A DNA stretch of 64,000 bases, taken from assembly GCF_000002235.5 (NCBI RefSeq), contig NW_022145599.1, forward strand, positions 8,173,897-8,237,896, given 5' to 3'. Numbering within the stretch: the stretch's first letter is position 1; each line of letters starts with the position of its first letter. A program made the translations under genes and the position numbers. The notes below the pieces were generated by a model, which searched no databases, was not told the DNA's origin, and saw only the letters and a list, made by a program, of their open reading frames with translations. This document shows, piece after piece, positions 33,501 to 44,800 of this stretch. Source of the stretch: Strongylocentrotus purpuratus (lineage: Eukaryota > Echinodermata > Echinoidea > Camarodonta > Strongylocentrotidae).

Positions 33501-36269
33501 TACAGCTACTGCTTCCTTACGGAACCTGCAAAGCACTCCCAGGAGGCTGTTCATGGTGTTTGGACCTTGAAGTAGCATGTCATTAAGGGACACACCTTGA
33601 TAAGTAGCAGAGCAATCAAAGACCACTCTGATCTTGTTGGGCTTTCTAGGGTGATACACGCCAGTATGAGGAATGTAATTAACCCGATCCTGTATCTGAA
33701 GACGGTCAGCTGGCACTCTCTCTGCATAATTCTGGATGACGTCATCCATGAATGCTCTGTAGTCTTCGCAAAATTTGGGGTTCTTCCGCAACCTTCCAGA
33801 CAGCTGCTTCCATCTCTTCATAGCAAGTGGCTTGTTAAAGGGAAGATTTGGCTTTGCAGACTTCAGAGGTAGCGGCATCTCATAGTGGCCGTCGTCACGT
33901 CTGCGGATACCACTCTCCAGGATCTCCATGAATCTCGTCTCCTCCACGGAGTAAGGCTCACCATTAGCACCCGAGTCCTTGAAGTCCTGTTCCAGAATCT
34001 GTATGATTTTCTCAGTGTCCAGGATCTCCTTGGCCTTACTCGCATAGGCAAACTTTGGATGCCTCTCAATTGCAGATATCCTATTGCAGATCAGGACTCC
34101 ATCATCCTGTACTGACGTCTGGCATACCTTGCCAACTACTCCCCATCCAAGTGCTGTCTTCATGGCATACGGGTCATCTTCTCCTCCTGCTATCACCTCT
34201 CGAGGGCGGATGGCTCGGGAACAGTTATTTCCAATTAAGAGCGATACCTTGACGCTTCTGTTGTATGGCATCAACTCATGAGCAACTGGCTCAAGATGAG
34301 GCCACTCCTTCAGGACTTCAATCTTGGGGATCTGGGATCTGCTAGCAGGAACAGAATCTCTAGAGAAGCACGGGGGTAGGTCGATCTCATTCTCCCTATT
34401 GAAGTCGAGCACCTGCAAACCGTTCACCTTCATGCTCTTGACATTGGCCGTTGCGTGCATGGTGGTGAGTCGGAGGGTGGTACTAGTTCCCTGTACTCCT
34501 AACTGTTCACACAGTTCGTCCGAAACGAAGCCTACATTACTCTGATCATCTAGGATGGCGTAATGGAGGAACTCCCGGGAAGGCTCGTCCTTGCATCTCA
34601 CCCAGACTGGCACGATCATGCAGTGCTCCTGGCCATCTTGATCTGGAAGAGAGCATACGTTGGTGCACTTGGATGAGCCTTCCTCGTGTGGCCTTCTCTG
34701 GTTATTCCTTGGTCTATGCAGACAGGCAAGGTGGCGCCCTTCACATACCTTGCAGACCTTTCTCTGAGTGCAGTCCTTGACCTGGTGACTGTCAGCAACG
34801 CCGCAACCCATACACAAGTTCTTTTGAAAGAAGAAACCCTTCCTTTCATGTAACAATTTCTTTGTAAATTCGTGACAGTCATCCAAGTGATGCTCTCTCC
34901 CACAGTACGGACATGAGGAATACTCTCCCACGTTTGTCTTTGAAGATACATTTGTTGCAAAGGTCTTCCCTCTCGGCTGGTTGCGATTGCTGCGGTCCCC
35001 TTCGTACCGCCTTGGTCGTGCCTCACCACTTCGATTGCTGCGGTCACCTTCGTACTGCCTTGGTCGTGCCTCACCACTTCGCAGACCCTCTAGCTCAGGG
35101 ATGTTGGCCTTGTTGGCGGCTCTGCTGACAAACTCGGCAAAGACTTCAAATGGAGGGTAGTTCCCAAGACCCCTTGTCTGCCATTTATTTACCTCATCCC
35201 GCCATGACCTTTCTAGATGTAGGGGCAGTTTGTTCAACATCTTTATGTTTTCTTGAGGATAGTCCAATATCCCCAAGGATGACTCCGTTGACTTAGCCGA
35301 TACCACCTGCTCTAGAAAGTCTGAGAATTGACGGAGTCCTCCAGGATCCTTGTCGAAGATACGTGGCCAGCTGCTCAGCTTCTTCGAAAATGCTGTACTG
35401 ATAATACTGCCACTGCCGTATCTTTTTTGTAACAGTTCTGTGGCTTGGAAATATGCCTCGTCTGTGCCCAGCAAGATGTAGTGCTCTACGACCTTCTTTG
35501 GCTCTCCTGCTACGTAGCTATTCAAGTAGCTCAGCTTGGTAGCTCCGTCGAGGGGTTTGGAGTCCACCAAGTTTGAAAAGGCATTTTTCCATAGCCTGTA
35601 CCGTAAAGGATCGCCACTGAATACCGGTATCTCTAACTTTGGAAGTTGACTAGCAACAGCAAGTCTCTGTGTGGTCATGTTCTGTTGCATAATGGCCTTT
35701 GCCATATCAGTCATCGACTCTGCCATCTTTTCAAACCCTGTCTGGTTAGAGGTGCTGTCAAGAGGAGGAGTTGCTGTGCCAATTGCCACGTCTTGCTGAG
35801 ATTCGAAGAATCTGTGGACGGAATCCCCTGGCTGTTCCTGTGGCAATGTAATATGTTCGATGGCAGCTTCAGAGCCATCACTCTCTTCCTCTCCTTCAAA
35901 TTCCACTATTCTAGCAGCCACCTCCTTTCTCATCTTCAGCGTTCGTAGCTTTCGTTCCTCCATCTGGACTTTTACAGCATTCAGCCTGTCCTCCTGTCGT
36001 TGCTTTTGTTCCCCTATCTGGATTTTTACAGCATCCAGCCTGTTCTCCTGGTCCATGACAGCTAGTTCTGCTTGGAAGGCTTCTTTCAACCTCGCACTCT
36101 CACGAGACATCCGTGAGTTCGCGACACTTTCAGCCTTCATGGCTGCGTCGTCTTGTCCTGCTTCCACATCGATCTTTGTGAACTTAACACCGGCTAGACT
36201 CCTAGCCTTCGATCTGGAAGTCCTCTCTGTTGTCGTTTCACGTCGCAATGCAGGCTCTGATAAAGGCAT
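30534..36269 (-). CDS. BEL/Pao Gag-Pol polyprotein
   Basis: A single frame of 1911 codons. N-terminal coiled-coil region (about 45-125), gag-like DUF1759 block (about 205-370), a short duplicated segment GEARPRxYEGDRSNR (about 400-430), Cys/His zinc knuckles (about 455-520), aspartic protease-like AILDDQSNVGF (about 570), reverse transcriptase with TDFYVDD (about 1005), RNase H with HHFSDASQEGYG (about 1186), integrase zinc-binding HHCC and core (AVDYFGPF, LRSDQGTTF, GGVWERQ; about 1500-1715), and a C-terminal domain typical of the family. Gag and Pol in one frame is normal for BEL/Pao. Confidence 0.96.
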   Translation of the reverse strand: MPLSEPALRRETTTERTSRSKARSLAGVKFTKIDVEAGQDDAAMKAESVANSRMSRESARLKEAFQAELAVMDQENRLDAVKIQIGEQKQRQEDRLNAVKVQMEERKLRTLKMRKEVAARIVEFEGEEESDGSEAAIEHITLPQEQPGDSVHRFFESQQDVAIGTATPPLDSTSNQTGFEKMAESMTDMAKAIMQQNMTTQRLAVASQLPKLEIPVFSGDPLRYRLWKNAFSNLVDSKPLDGATKLSYLNSYVAGEPKKVVEHYILLGTDEAYFQATELLQKRYGSGSIISTAFSKKLSSWPRIFDKDPGGLRQFSDFLEQVVSAKSTESSLGILDYPQENIKMLNKLPLHLERSWRDEVNKWQTRGLGNYPPFEVFAEFVSRAANKANIPELEGLRSGEARPRQYEGDRSNRSGEARPRRYEGDRSNRNQPRGKTFATNVSSKTNVGEYSSCPYCGREHHLDDCHEFTKKLLHERKGFFFQKNLCMGCGVADSHQVKDCTQRKVCKVCEGRHLACLHRPRNNQRRPHEEGSSKCTNVCSLPDQDGQEHCMIVPVWVRCKDEPSREFLHYAILDDQSNVGFVSDELCEQLGVQGTSTTLRLTTMHATANVKSMKVNGLQVLDFNRENEIDLPPCFSRDSVPASRSQIPKIEVLKEWPHLEPVAHELMPYNRSVKVSLLIGNNCSRAIRPREVIAGGEDDPYAMKTALGWGVVGKVCQTSVQDDGVLICNRISAIERHPKFAYASKAKEILDTEKIIQILEQDFKDSGANGEPYSVEETRFMEILESGIRRRDDGHYEMPLPLKSAKPNLPFNKPLAMKRWKQLSGRLRKNPKFCEDYRAFMDDVIQNYAERVPADRLQIQDRVNYIPHTGVYHPRKPNKIRVVFDCSATYQGVSLNDMLLQGPNTMNSLLGVLCRFRKEAVAVAADVKSMFHQFYAAAEDRDLLRFLWWEDGNPENAVVEYRMKVHLFGAASSPGVATFGLRRAADDGEEEYGAPAANYIRTDFYVDDGLRSEPDVASAIQLLKNSQAICAKAGLTLHKIVSNEREVQESFTKKEGLTDKKELGLARSPSTLERVLGVVWCIKNDVFNFKIELKERPFTRRGVLSTVSSFYDPCGFLSPVMLRGKQILQELCRSKLDWDSPIPEDLRPRWERWLQEVLEFENLQIPRCYKPRDFGEVKAVELHHFSDASQEGYGQCSYIRLVNTQDKVHCSFVIGKSRVTPLKQVSIPRLELTAATVSARMSGFLNQELKYDSFKEFFWTDSKVVLGYIQNEARRFHVYVANRIQMIRDLTDPDMWRYVDTSENPADDASRGLSAKQLTQDSRWLRGPEFLWTDGIFEVNPTRPPVQLEESDPELKRATALKTGARDEKESHFETSRLDSFSNWHRAKKAVARCIQLKGKLQSKAVKISSSSPDAERPSFKESLSLGELQSAERVILKSVQAEHFLEEMQALRNLEATGEVTDRQATRVRNAELKKTSCLYRLDPFLDEDGIIRVGGRIDRANISREIRHPIILPRKCHVTRLLIDDCHSRVNHMGRGLTHNELRQRGYWVIGGSSAVSQFISQCVTCRKLRGPLLQQKMSELPRERVEPSAPFTYCAVDYFGPFLLKEKRSEVKRYGVLFTCMSSRSIHLETANSLSSSSFINALRRFMNRRGTVRQLRSDQGTTFIGARNELKQALQEMDQKHVQEYLLENGVEWIPFKFNVPHSSHMGGVWERQIQTVRRALDTLLAKAGSQLDDESFRTFMTEAECIVNSRPLTTNNLSDAEAPEPLCPLHLLTMKPKVILPPPGNFQGEDKYSRKWWRRVQYLANEFWLRWRREYLQQLQPRQKWTRTQRDLATGDVVIAKETEDVRLQWPLARVAEVFPSQDGRVRKVKLLMADGALDSNGKRLKKPCYLDRPVHKLVLLLPVES

Positions 36270-36416
36270 GACTTCAGGCCTTTATAAACCTAGGTCTGCT
36301 TACAAGTTCATTAAACGGCTGCAAAAAGTCTTATTGCTGTTTGATTGTTATTCGAACTTCATTAATGTGGAACTTCGCTTGTTATTCGACTTCGAATAAC
36401 AGACTTCGATTGTTAT

Positions 36417-37531
36417 TGTGGCTGCCTTCATAAATCTTTATATGAAGGAGTTTCGTCTAACAATAAATCCAACTGTTGTTATTCACAAGGCACACCGATG
36501 AAAATTAACACTGGAAACAATTTGCTAAAGTCCAACCAACTTCTGTTTTATTCAGCAACTCGTAACTTCGCTTTCATATCTTCGGTACAACCTTCAGATA
36601 ACAATCTGTAATGATAATAAACAAACAAACAAATAATGAATAAATGTTTCAGCATGTAAGCATATAAAAACCCTATAGCTAAATTAAAGATACTGATTAC
36701 AACACATTAATATATGACACAAGATTAAAGTTAAACTGGATTAAATATCTATGTGAACACACCCTGCATTGAAACTATGCAGTAAACTATTAAACAGTAC
36801 ACACAAGCAAACGTACATGAGTGTGAACAGGGCCGCATTTAGATGCGGTTCGTCACTTAAGTTCCTGTGCTAAATAACTAACAAAGAAAATTGTTTCTTT
36901 CCCAAACACTTAGTTTTGCTCTAAATTCGACATGAACTATATATATAATAAACAAGTTATCATCTACATAGTAGCAGAATCTTTGCTACTTTAAAACACT
37001 TAAATGTACTGTAACTTCTGCTGACAAAGACAAAGAACTCGGCTTTCTACACTATACATTATACACACTCATCTCTTTGTCTACTCCTAAAAGCTAGGTA
37101 CAACATCTAACATCATCTTTACGAAACTCCTATAAAATTCTACCAAACTCAACTGAGATTATATTAAGATACATCCTAGCATTCTAGTATATATCAAATA
37201 ACATATATAGAAATAGATATCGTATTCTTACCGAATTGGGCCTGTAGTTTGTTCCACAAAATAACTAAAAACTTTCTGCTGCAATGTTATGTAACTCGGA
37301 CCTTACTGCATCACTTCGACATTCAGAATGACTGGGCTTTGCTTCTCCCAGAACATAGGTGGAGAAGAACAAAGAACTTCCTGTCTCTGTGACTCATAGT
37401 ATAATCTTAAAGTAAACAGTAGCCCCCAAGATATGCTGGTAGGCATATTAAGACACTGGTAGTCTCATAATAAGACTCTTCAAACTATATAAGAAATGCA
37501 CATTTCTTCACTACATCCTGATGTAGTGACA
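36417..37531 (-). repeat. BEL/Pao 5' LTR (right in window)
   Basis: Partner of 28804-29918. Between it and the Gag-Pol start lie about 147 bases of leader containing the hairpin GTTATTCGA CT TCGAATAAC. Confidence 0.95.
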
Positions 37532-37536
37532 ATCAT

Positions 37537-37782
37537 CATCATCATATTTCTTCTCTCTGCCTTTGGTTTCAATCAAGGACTGAAACAAGAGACATGTCGA
37601 ATTCTAACAAATAATGATTACTCCCGATCAAACATGACTCTTCTCGGGATCAGCTTCACTGATGTTTTTGATGAAGATTAAAAAAAAAAAGGAGGCAGTG
37701 AAAGTTTGTAGTTTTACATCAACCAATCAAAAAATACATGTTAGCAAACATTCATCCAATGAAGATTATATACATTCTTCAT

Positions 37783-37854
<72 letters not shown>

Positions 37855-38762
37855 GGGAGAGAGAGGGGGGGGGGGAGAAAGAAGCAACAAAACAATTTTT
37901 CCCTTCTTCTTCTGAAAACAAGATAAATTCAGCCTAACCTACAATATATGAGCTAAGGAACAATAGCATGTTGTGTTTAATTGATTAAAATTTAAACGAA
38001 ACATACATATATAAACAGTGGTGGTATAAAATATCTAAACAAGTTCGAAGAGCATAAACATTATAAAACACAACGAAAGGACGCCGATAGCACTAAACAA
38101 CAACAACAGCAACCTTTCTACCAGTATCGTCACGCACGCTCTGTGCGAAGCCAGTGCAACTTTGGCGTTCATTCCTCAACGGGGTTCGCATTGAAGGTGC
38201 ACCACTCGCAAGTTGGGTTAATAATCTAGTCATTATTTTCCTCGATCCAACCTTTTAAAGTGATTAAAGAGTTCATCTGATACCGAAAGGACATAGAAGC
38301 ATTGATTTTTGAACGGTTAGAGGAACATAAGCTGCTGAAGGACTAACATTTAAGGAGTAATTTAAGTATATTTCAAGGTGAGAAGTTCAGAGGAGTTGTT
38401 CCGAACCGCTACCACGGGTACCACGTACATTGTACCTCTACCAGTGGCCCATTCGCGGGCGTGGAACCGAGTCGGTCGTCTGGATCCACACAACGCGGTG
38501 CATACGAGTGACTCGCACAACTCGGCTCAGATTACAATCGTCTGGAACTACGTTTTCCGAAAGTTTTCAGGAATCTTCGAAGACGCTATTTTTAGTTTAG
38601 ACTTCCCGTGTTTTGATTGTCAGGATTTGGACCTGTCACTGTTAGAACAACTGTTTTAAAATGGTGTCGGGATAAGGAAGGGATCAAAGAAAAATGTTGC
38701 ATGACGTGAGACCTCGAGAAGACAATCGTCTTGGAGACGCTGCGAATGGAGGCTGTTGTACA
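37537..38762. other. upstream region of the meteorin-like gene
   Basis: Holds a GA microsatellite at 37785-37875 and C+G-richer sequence from about 38100 that probably includes the promoter and 5' UTR. A CAAG|GTGAGA donor-like site lies at 38377. A very short upstream frame ATGGTGTCGGGATAA starts at 38660. Confidence 0.4.
37785..37875. repeat. GA microsatellite
   Basis: About 90 bases of GA units ending in a G run. Confidence 0.97.
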
Positions 38763-38887
38763 ATGGAGAATTGTAATGGGAAGTCGAGATGGATCATACA
38801 AAAACTATTGGCAATTGCCACAACATTGTTGCTGTTTTCATCTTCTGCCCATGGTCTAGAAAATGACTTGTGTAATTGGACTGGAAG
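38763..38887 (+). CDS. METRNL: meteorin-like exon 1 (signal peptide)
   Basis: Codes MENCNGKSRWIIQKLLAIAT, a leucine-rich core, then LENDLCNWTG. Donor AG|GTTTGT, phase 2. Confidence 0.82.
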
Positions 38888-41800
38888 GTTTGTAAAACTA
38901 TTTTGATTATTCTCTTTTATATTTGACTAAATTAAAACTGATATTTTTGTGTTTAATACCTTAAATTTCAAATGTATTCATCCATTCTTTGAATGATACC
39001 AACTTACCAAAATGTTTGATTTTACGAAATTTAATCTATTATGATATTAAAACAAGAATATGAAATATTAATGAAATGGTTCTCTCAGTTGTGAAATACT
39101 GAAATTTATGAAAAGAATTCTGATTTTACTTCCTTGTAAAACTTTCTAGTAAATTTATTTTGTTTCATTTAAAAAACTGTAAATTTATACTGGATTCAGG
39201 GTATGACTTTTGTTTTTATTCAACATTGAAAAGCAAGGCAATGAAGTGATTTACAAATACTTTTGGCAAAATAATATCTAGAAAATGATAATTTAGTGTC
39301 CATTGTTTTGTATCTACATGTATTTTGTATTTCATACACTATTTATTGTTAACTTTATTTCTATTGATTCTCCATCTTCAACAACAGAACAAAGATGTTT
39401 TGAATGAAGCTGAATTATATGCATTTCAAGGGTTTGTTAAAGTAACTTTAACAAAGCGACCTTGTAATTAGCGGACATATTCGTTTGCATCTTGAAAATA
39501 ATTACAAGAAAGTAGAAACCCTCTTTTATTAAATGATCGTCTGAGCCCCCAATTCACCCTGAACAGCTATCAAGGAGACTCTTGGGGGACAAACAAAACT
39601 CAAGATTCAAACTGATACAAAACATGAGATGATGATGAGACCTCCTTGAGTTTATACACTGCTAATAGTATTAGGATGATTAGGGTTTGGGGTTAAAGGG
39701 AAAAATCCTCTCACTCTGTTGGAAGCATTCTCATCTAGCTGCTTATCTAGAAAAATCCCCTTAATTTGGCCAGATCTGTTTACTTACCTTTGATATTTGT
39801 TGGACAACTGTCCCAAGATTATCTTTTAATTCCCTTTGAATGAGCAAAATAGGAAATTTTCAGCTAAGACTTTAAGAGGGGGTCGTAGAAGAGGAATAAT
39901 TGCTTCCCTGGAGCTTCTGTTGTAGGATATATTCTTAATTTTAGACTAATTTGAATGCTGCTTTGTTACTCCAGCCGCAAATCAGATTAGAAGACAGTAT
40001 AATGGTTTAGAATATTCAATTGTCATGGAAGGGGTCTTGAACACAGGTGCAGCTGCGCTATGAAAACGAGGGAGAAGTGAAAAGGGGCAGAGATTAATGA
40101 GCTATCGTTACAGTTACAATGTGGAATGCGTAGTTTTGAAACTTGTACTTGCTGGTAGTGGACTGGGGCTGTATCTTGTATGTCTTCTTGGCTAGAGAAT
40201 TGTAATGATGAATTGAAGTTACTGAACTCTGGTACTGGTAGCTGGTGGAACAAGGATTCCGTGCTTGAAATCTCGGATCTGTTTCAATTCATTTCCAGGG
40301 GTGTACGAAGCCCATGACCAGTGATTCTATTAAAGATATTGTAACATAGTAAATGGCATACATGTATCAATGGTTCATGGTAAAGTTCAACAAAAGGAGC
40401 TCGTTTTTAAAACCTTTGTACACCCATTGAAATATCACATTGTTTGCTCTTAAATACTGTAGTATACTGCAAGTTTAAATGGTTTGTTTTCGCATGGCAT
40501 ATAAATGTAGGCTTGTGCTAACTTCCCAAGTTCTTTATTTCAAGCATTATCCGGTAGTGGATTAATTGTTATTTCACTTTGCTTTGTTAGTTCAGCTAAA
40601 GTTCAAGCGGATTTGTTTAGATGACTTAGAAAACAATGAGCACATATTGCTGCAGGTTGTACCTTAATATTACGTACATCAAACACTGACTGCGTGTGGA
40701 TGCTAGAAAACTTTATACAGTGAAATCCGTTGGTTGTGTGCATGCATTGAATGTTAGCTGCCTGTCTGTTGTATGTATATTCTTTGCGCAAATCCGTTGT
40801 GAAGTTGAGTACAAAGACTGGGTAAGATAAACATCATTCTGGAGACATGCTGTAGGACTGCCCACAGGGTTTTAGAATCTCAATTGTGTCTCATTCGGTT
40901 CCTGAAAAGGTGTGTTTCCACTCAGAATTACCTGCGTTATCATTTGTCTACTGACGGCCAGAAGGGCGTTAACTCTCTACTGAGACGCACACCTTGAATG
41001 AGTCCCAATAAATGCCATTTTGGCTCTCTCTCGGCAAACAATATGAAGCTCTTTTTAGACTTTTTTGTCCATTGATGTGAGATCACTTCCACATTCCTCA
41101 AAATAAATGTTTTTTGATCATGTGACTATTATGCTCTTTGTGATCAATCTCACATAGGATACATGCCTCAGGCATATACTTATTAGTTTAGAGCACAATG
41201 TTGATTTTTTTTTTAATGGTTGCATGAAGAATTATTTATTACAAATTTGCTCACAGGGTTCAGTGTGTGCATAAATAGATATTAAACTCTGAAAATGAGG
41301 ACATACTTTTAAACATTTGGTTTGCTATCAAGCTTTATCCATGACATTATTTACAGATATATTTGGGGCCTTTTACAGATAAAAAGTTGACAAGTACATG
41401 TAAATGTATTATCATATATAGATACTATACATGTGCATGTACTGTACAGTAAGTTACAATTATGTTTTCATCAGGATTTCATTAATCCCTAATTACTGTA
41501 CCTATAATGTACATGTATAGCCATAGGCCTACACATGCTTTGTCTACAATGAGTGTAACAATAGACTTTTGCAAGTTCATGTGTGAACTGGTCTAAATTA
41601 ACAATGTACTTACTTCCAGGGACACTTTGCTCATCCGTGTGTATTTGGGCACTATATGTCGGTAAATGTTTGGCATAGTTGTAATACATACTTGTAATAA
41701 ATACCACCCAATAATTCAATATGTAGTTGAGAAAATATTGCTTCTGAAGAGTACTAATGTTAATATACGACCAGTCTGCTAGGTACAAAGATCAAAGTTC

Positions 41801-44800
41801 TTGTATGCGGATGATTGTATATGGGCCACTCTGTTTAAATACAGCACACATGGGCCTACATTGTACATGTACATGTGGAGCGGCATGCTGGGAGCTATGG
41901 CAGGCTGTGGCAAGGTGTGATAAAGGCCTACATGTACATATTGTACAAGATAGTCGTAGCATACTTATTACTAACTTTGTATGGCAAGCTAAATACTTTG
42001 AAAAGATGAGAGCTTTCACGTTGCAGAGACTGTCAGAATTAAATGATGACAAAGTGGTTCAATTATTCACACTTTCTGCAGTTTGTGTACTTTTAAAAGT
42101 ACTGTCCTAAAAGATGAATTTTTTTTGTTTTACATTTGATTAAACAAGAAACATGTATAGGATAATTAAATATGAGAAATACATACAGTACTATGTAAAA
42201 ATGAAGGAATATATGTTGCCTACACGTACATGTAGGACAACTTGTACATCTACATGTACTAACTAAAAGCAAATGTAGGACCTACAGGTACATGCATGAA
42301 GCAAGAGTTTTGATTACAAATATTGACTTTTATCTACATTAACATGTAGGTTTATGAGTAGCCTAGCAGTACCTCTGAACTGCCATTATCACTGTCAAAA
42401 AACACTTTAATATTAATTGTATGTTTTTCCATAGATTTGAAACTTTTTCCCAAAATAACTCTGAAACTTTGTATGGGAGCCCCTTCAAATCATCATTCCT
42501 CTCTAAATTCCAGCATCAAGAAAAATTACCTTGCGTCCCGTTTATGACAGAATCAATTTGAAAAGCTTCAAATATCACCTGGGGCTTTATTTCTAAAATG
42601 AACTTCTAAGAACCGAATACCCCCCCCCCCCTCAAAAAGAAAGAAAAAATCCATTTTTGCAGAGGAATTTGTTAGGAATACAAGTGCTTTTCACCTGTGA
42701 CTGCGAACGTGTCTGTTATTATACATGTAGATGACCATTTGACCTTATAAAGCTTTTGAATAAACTACAGTGTGTCGTAATATAAAAGCAGAAAATGATA
42801 TTGTCTGGAAGTCACAGAGGGCAATCATCCAACCAGATCGAAATGGAATCACTTAGAGCAACAATGTATATATTTCAACTATCTGTTAATACCATTCTTG
42901 GTTTAATATCTTCTTTTAAAATACCGGTAATGATTAAGACATAAATTTTAAAGCTAAGGGATTGCAGCATTTCATGTGTTGTCTCTGTTTCCAGTGAGAT
43001 CTAGTGGTTATCACAGAGAACTTAATAACACTTGGGTGAGATCAGGGACCCTATACGGTCCAGGGTGAGATACATTGTAAACTTGTAATAATATTGACAA
43101 TAAATGATTGGGTGAAGGAATTAAGATCTCATCTTGAACAGTTTTATTGATAAGAGAGTTCAAGAATGAAATTTATTATAATTAAATTTGTCCTGGAATC
43201 CTGGTTACAAATTTCTCTTTAACGATGTAGACCTGACTTGTTTTCCGAGTTCCAACTACATTTGTAAGTACAATACTACAGAACCACCAACTCAACATGT
43301 GTCTCTATTTTCGTTGTTTGTCTAGAGACTCAAAAATATGCTCCATTGAAAGGGGGTCTGCTCCCATTATGAGTTTCTGGTAAGCAGGAAACGGCATTTT
43401 CCTCTGCCTTTCATCAATAACTGAGATCCAGAGAAAAGAGTTTGTATTTTAATTGAGTGTTCGAACTTGACTTGACTGGGTTTGGTCAGGCGTGGGGGGT
43501 TTGAATGAGGGGCTGTTGTGCAGCTAGGAATTTCTGCGTCTATCTAGGGCTAATCAAGCGCTGTTGAATAAACACATTTTGAAAAATTAGGCATGAAAAA
43601 TTTATTATATTTCGACAGTGAGGAAAAGTGGAAGATATATTATTATGTACACTAAAGTAGACCTAATGTGGTATACAGATATACATTGTACTTCCGTCTT
43701 CCATACAACTTGCAAGGATTTGATTATTCAGGTACATTTATGTTTAGATTTAGCTGACTTTCTACTAAATTGTATGTTTTTGAATTATAATTAAACCAAC
43801 ATCTCTGTTCTGAACTCATAGCCATCAATGTAAAGAGCCATCAGGTGTGGGTATAGACCAAATTCAGAATTTAGATGCATCTGTGTATATTGACTGAATG
43901 GGTAAATATAAAATATTCTTTATATGCTGGGTCTCTGTGCAAATTGAGAGATTTGAAGGGTCCAGAATGTCCCTTGTGTGCCAGGTCTGTTGTGTAAGTG
44001 CCCAGCCCTGGAGTACATGTACATAAATGTATCATAGAAATGATGAATTCTCCTCCTTTTTTCGCGGAAGGAACAATAATTTTGTTAAACCCAGACTCGA
44101 CCCGTCCATAATAATCTGATGGGATGCAAATTTTGTCCTCATTTTCTTTTGGCTCTTCAGCTAGTCATGGTTGTTGAATTTCACCAGGCTCCAAGTCGCA
44201 ACCAATAAGGGTCACCTGGGCAGACTGAGGGTGTACGAGGGTGCTTGCTCTCTACCCAAGCATCACCATATATATCACAGGCTTCAAGGGGAAATGATTT
44301 TGGTATATTAATGTAAACAGACAGGTATTTACATTTCTAGCTCCTCTATGCACCACTCCTGTTGTGACTGCTCTTTCAAACTGTTAAGCGTGGGTGAAGC
44401 TCAGTCTACCATAACTATTTAAGGAATGGCACTTCTCTGTTTTTGCCAAACGTATTTTTGCTTCTCCTTTTTTTAACCCAAACTTGTTTGTCATTCAACT
44501 CAGCTCAGAAAGCATGCAGATATGTATCTTATTGCCTCGTGTGTTCTGTTGGCCTCAGAAAGACATGTTGATGTACTTTACATGCATATTTTCCTAGCAT
44601 TAGAAGCATGTGCACCTACATCTACCTAGTGATTTATCCCTATTTGAAAACTTGTAGTTAAGGTTTCTCCTATGACCTCTGATATTCTATACATATTTCA
44701 TGTTTTGAAAATAAATATATAGTAAAAGGTCAATCATGAAGGGTCATATTTTTAAACAAATTGCTAATCCTATTCTTTATTTTGCAATAATATATCCAAC

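Larger units (their letters stand above)
28804..37531 (-). mobile_element. BEL/Pao LTR retrotransposon, complete-looking
   Basis: An 8.7 kb element with two 1115-bp LTRs starting TG and ending CA on either strand, a 5-bp target duplication (ATCAT) and one long Gag-Pol frame of 1911 codons in BEL/Pao order (gag, zinc knuckles, protease, reverse transcriptase, RNase H, integrase). The two LTRs show no difference by eye, so the insertion is very young. No envelope-like frame follows the polymerase. Lying in the minus orientation between TMEM94 and the meteorin gene, it looks whole. Confidence 0.96.
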
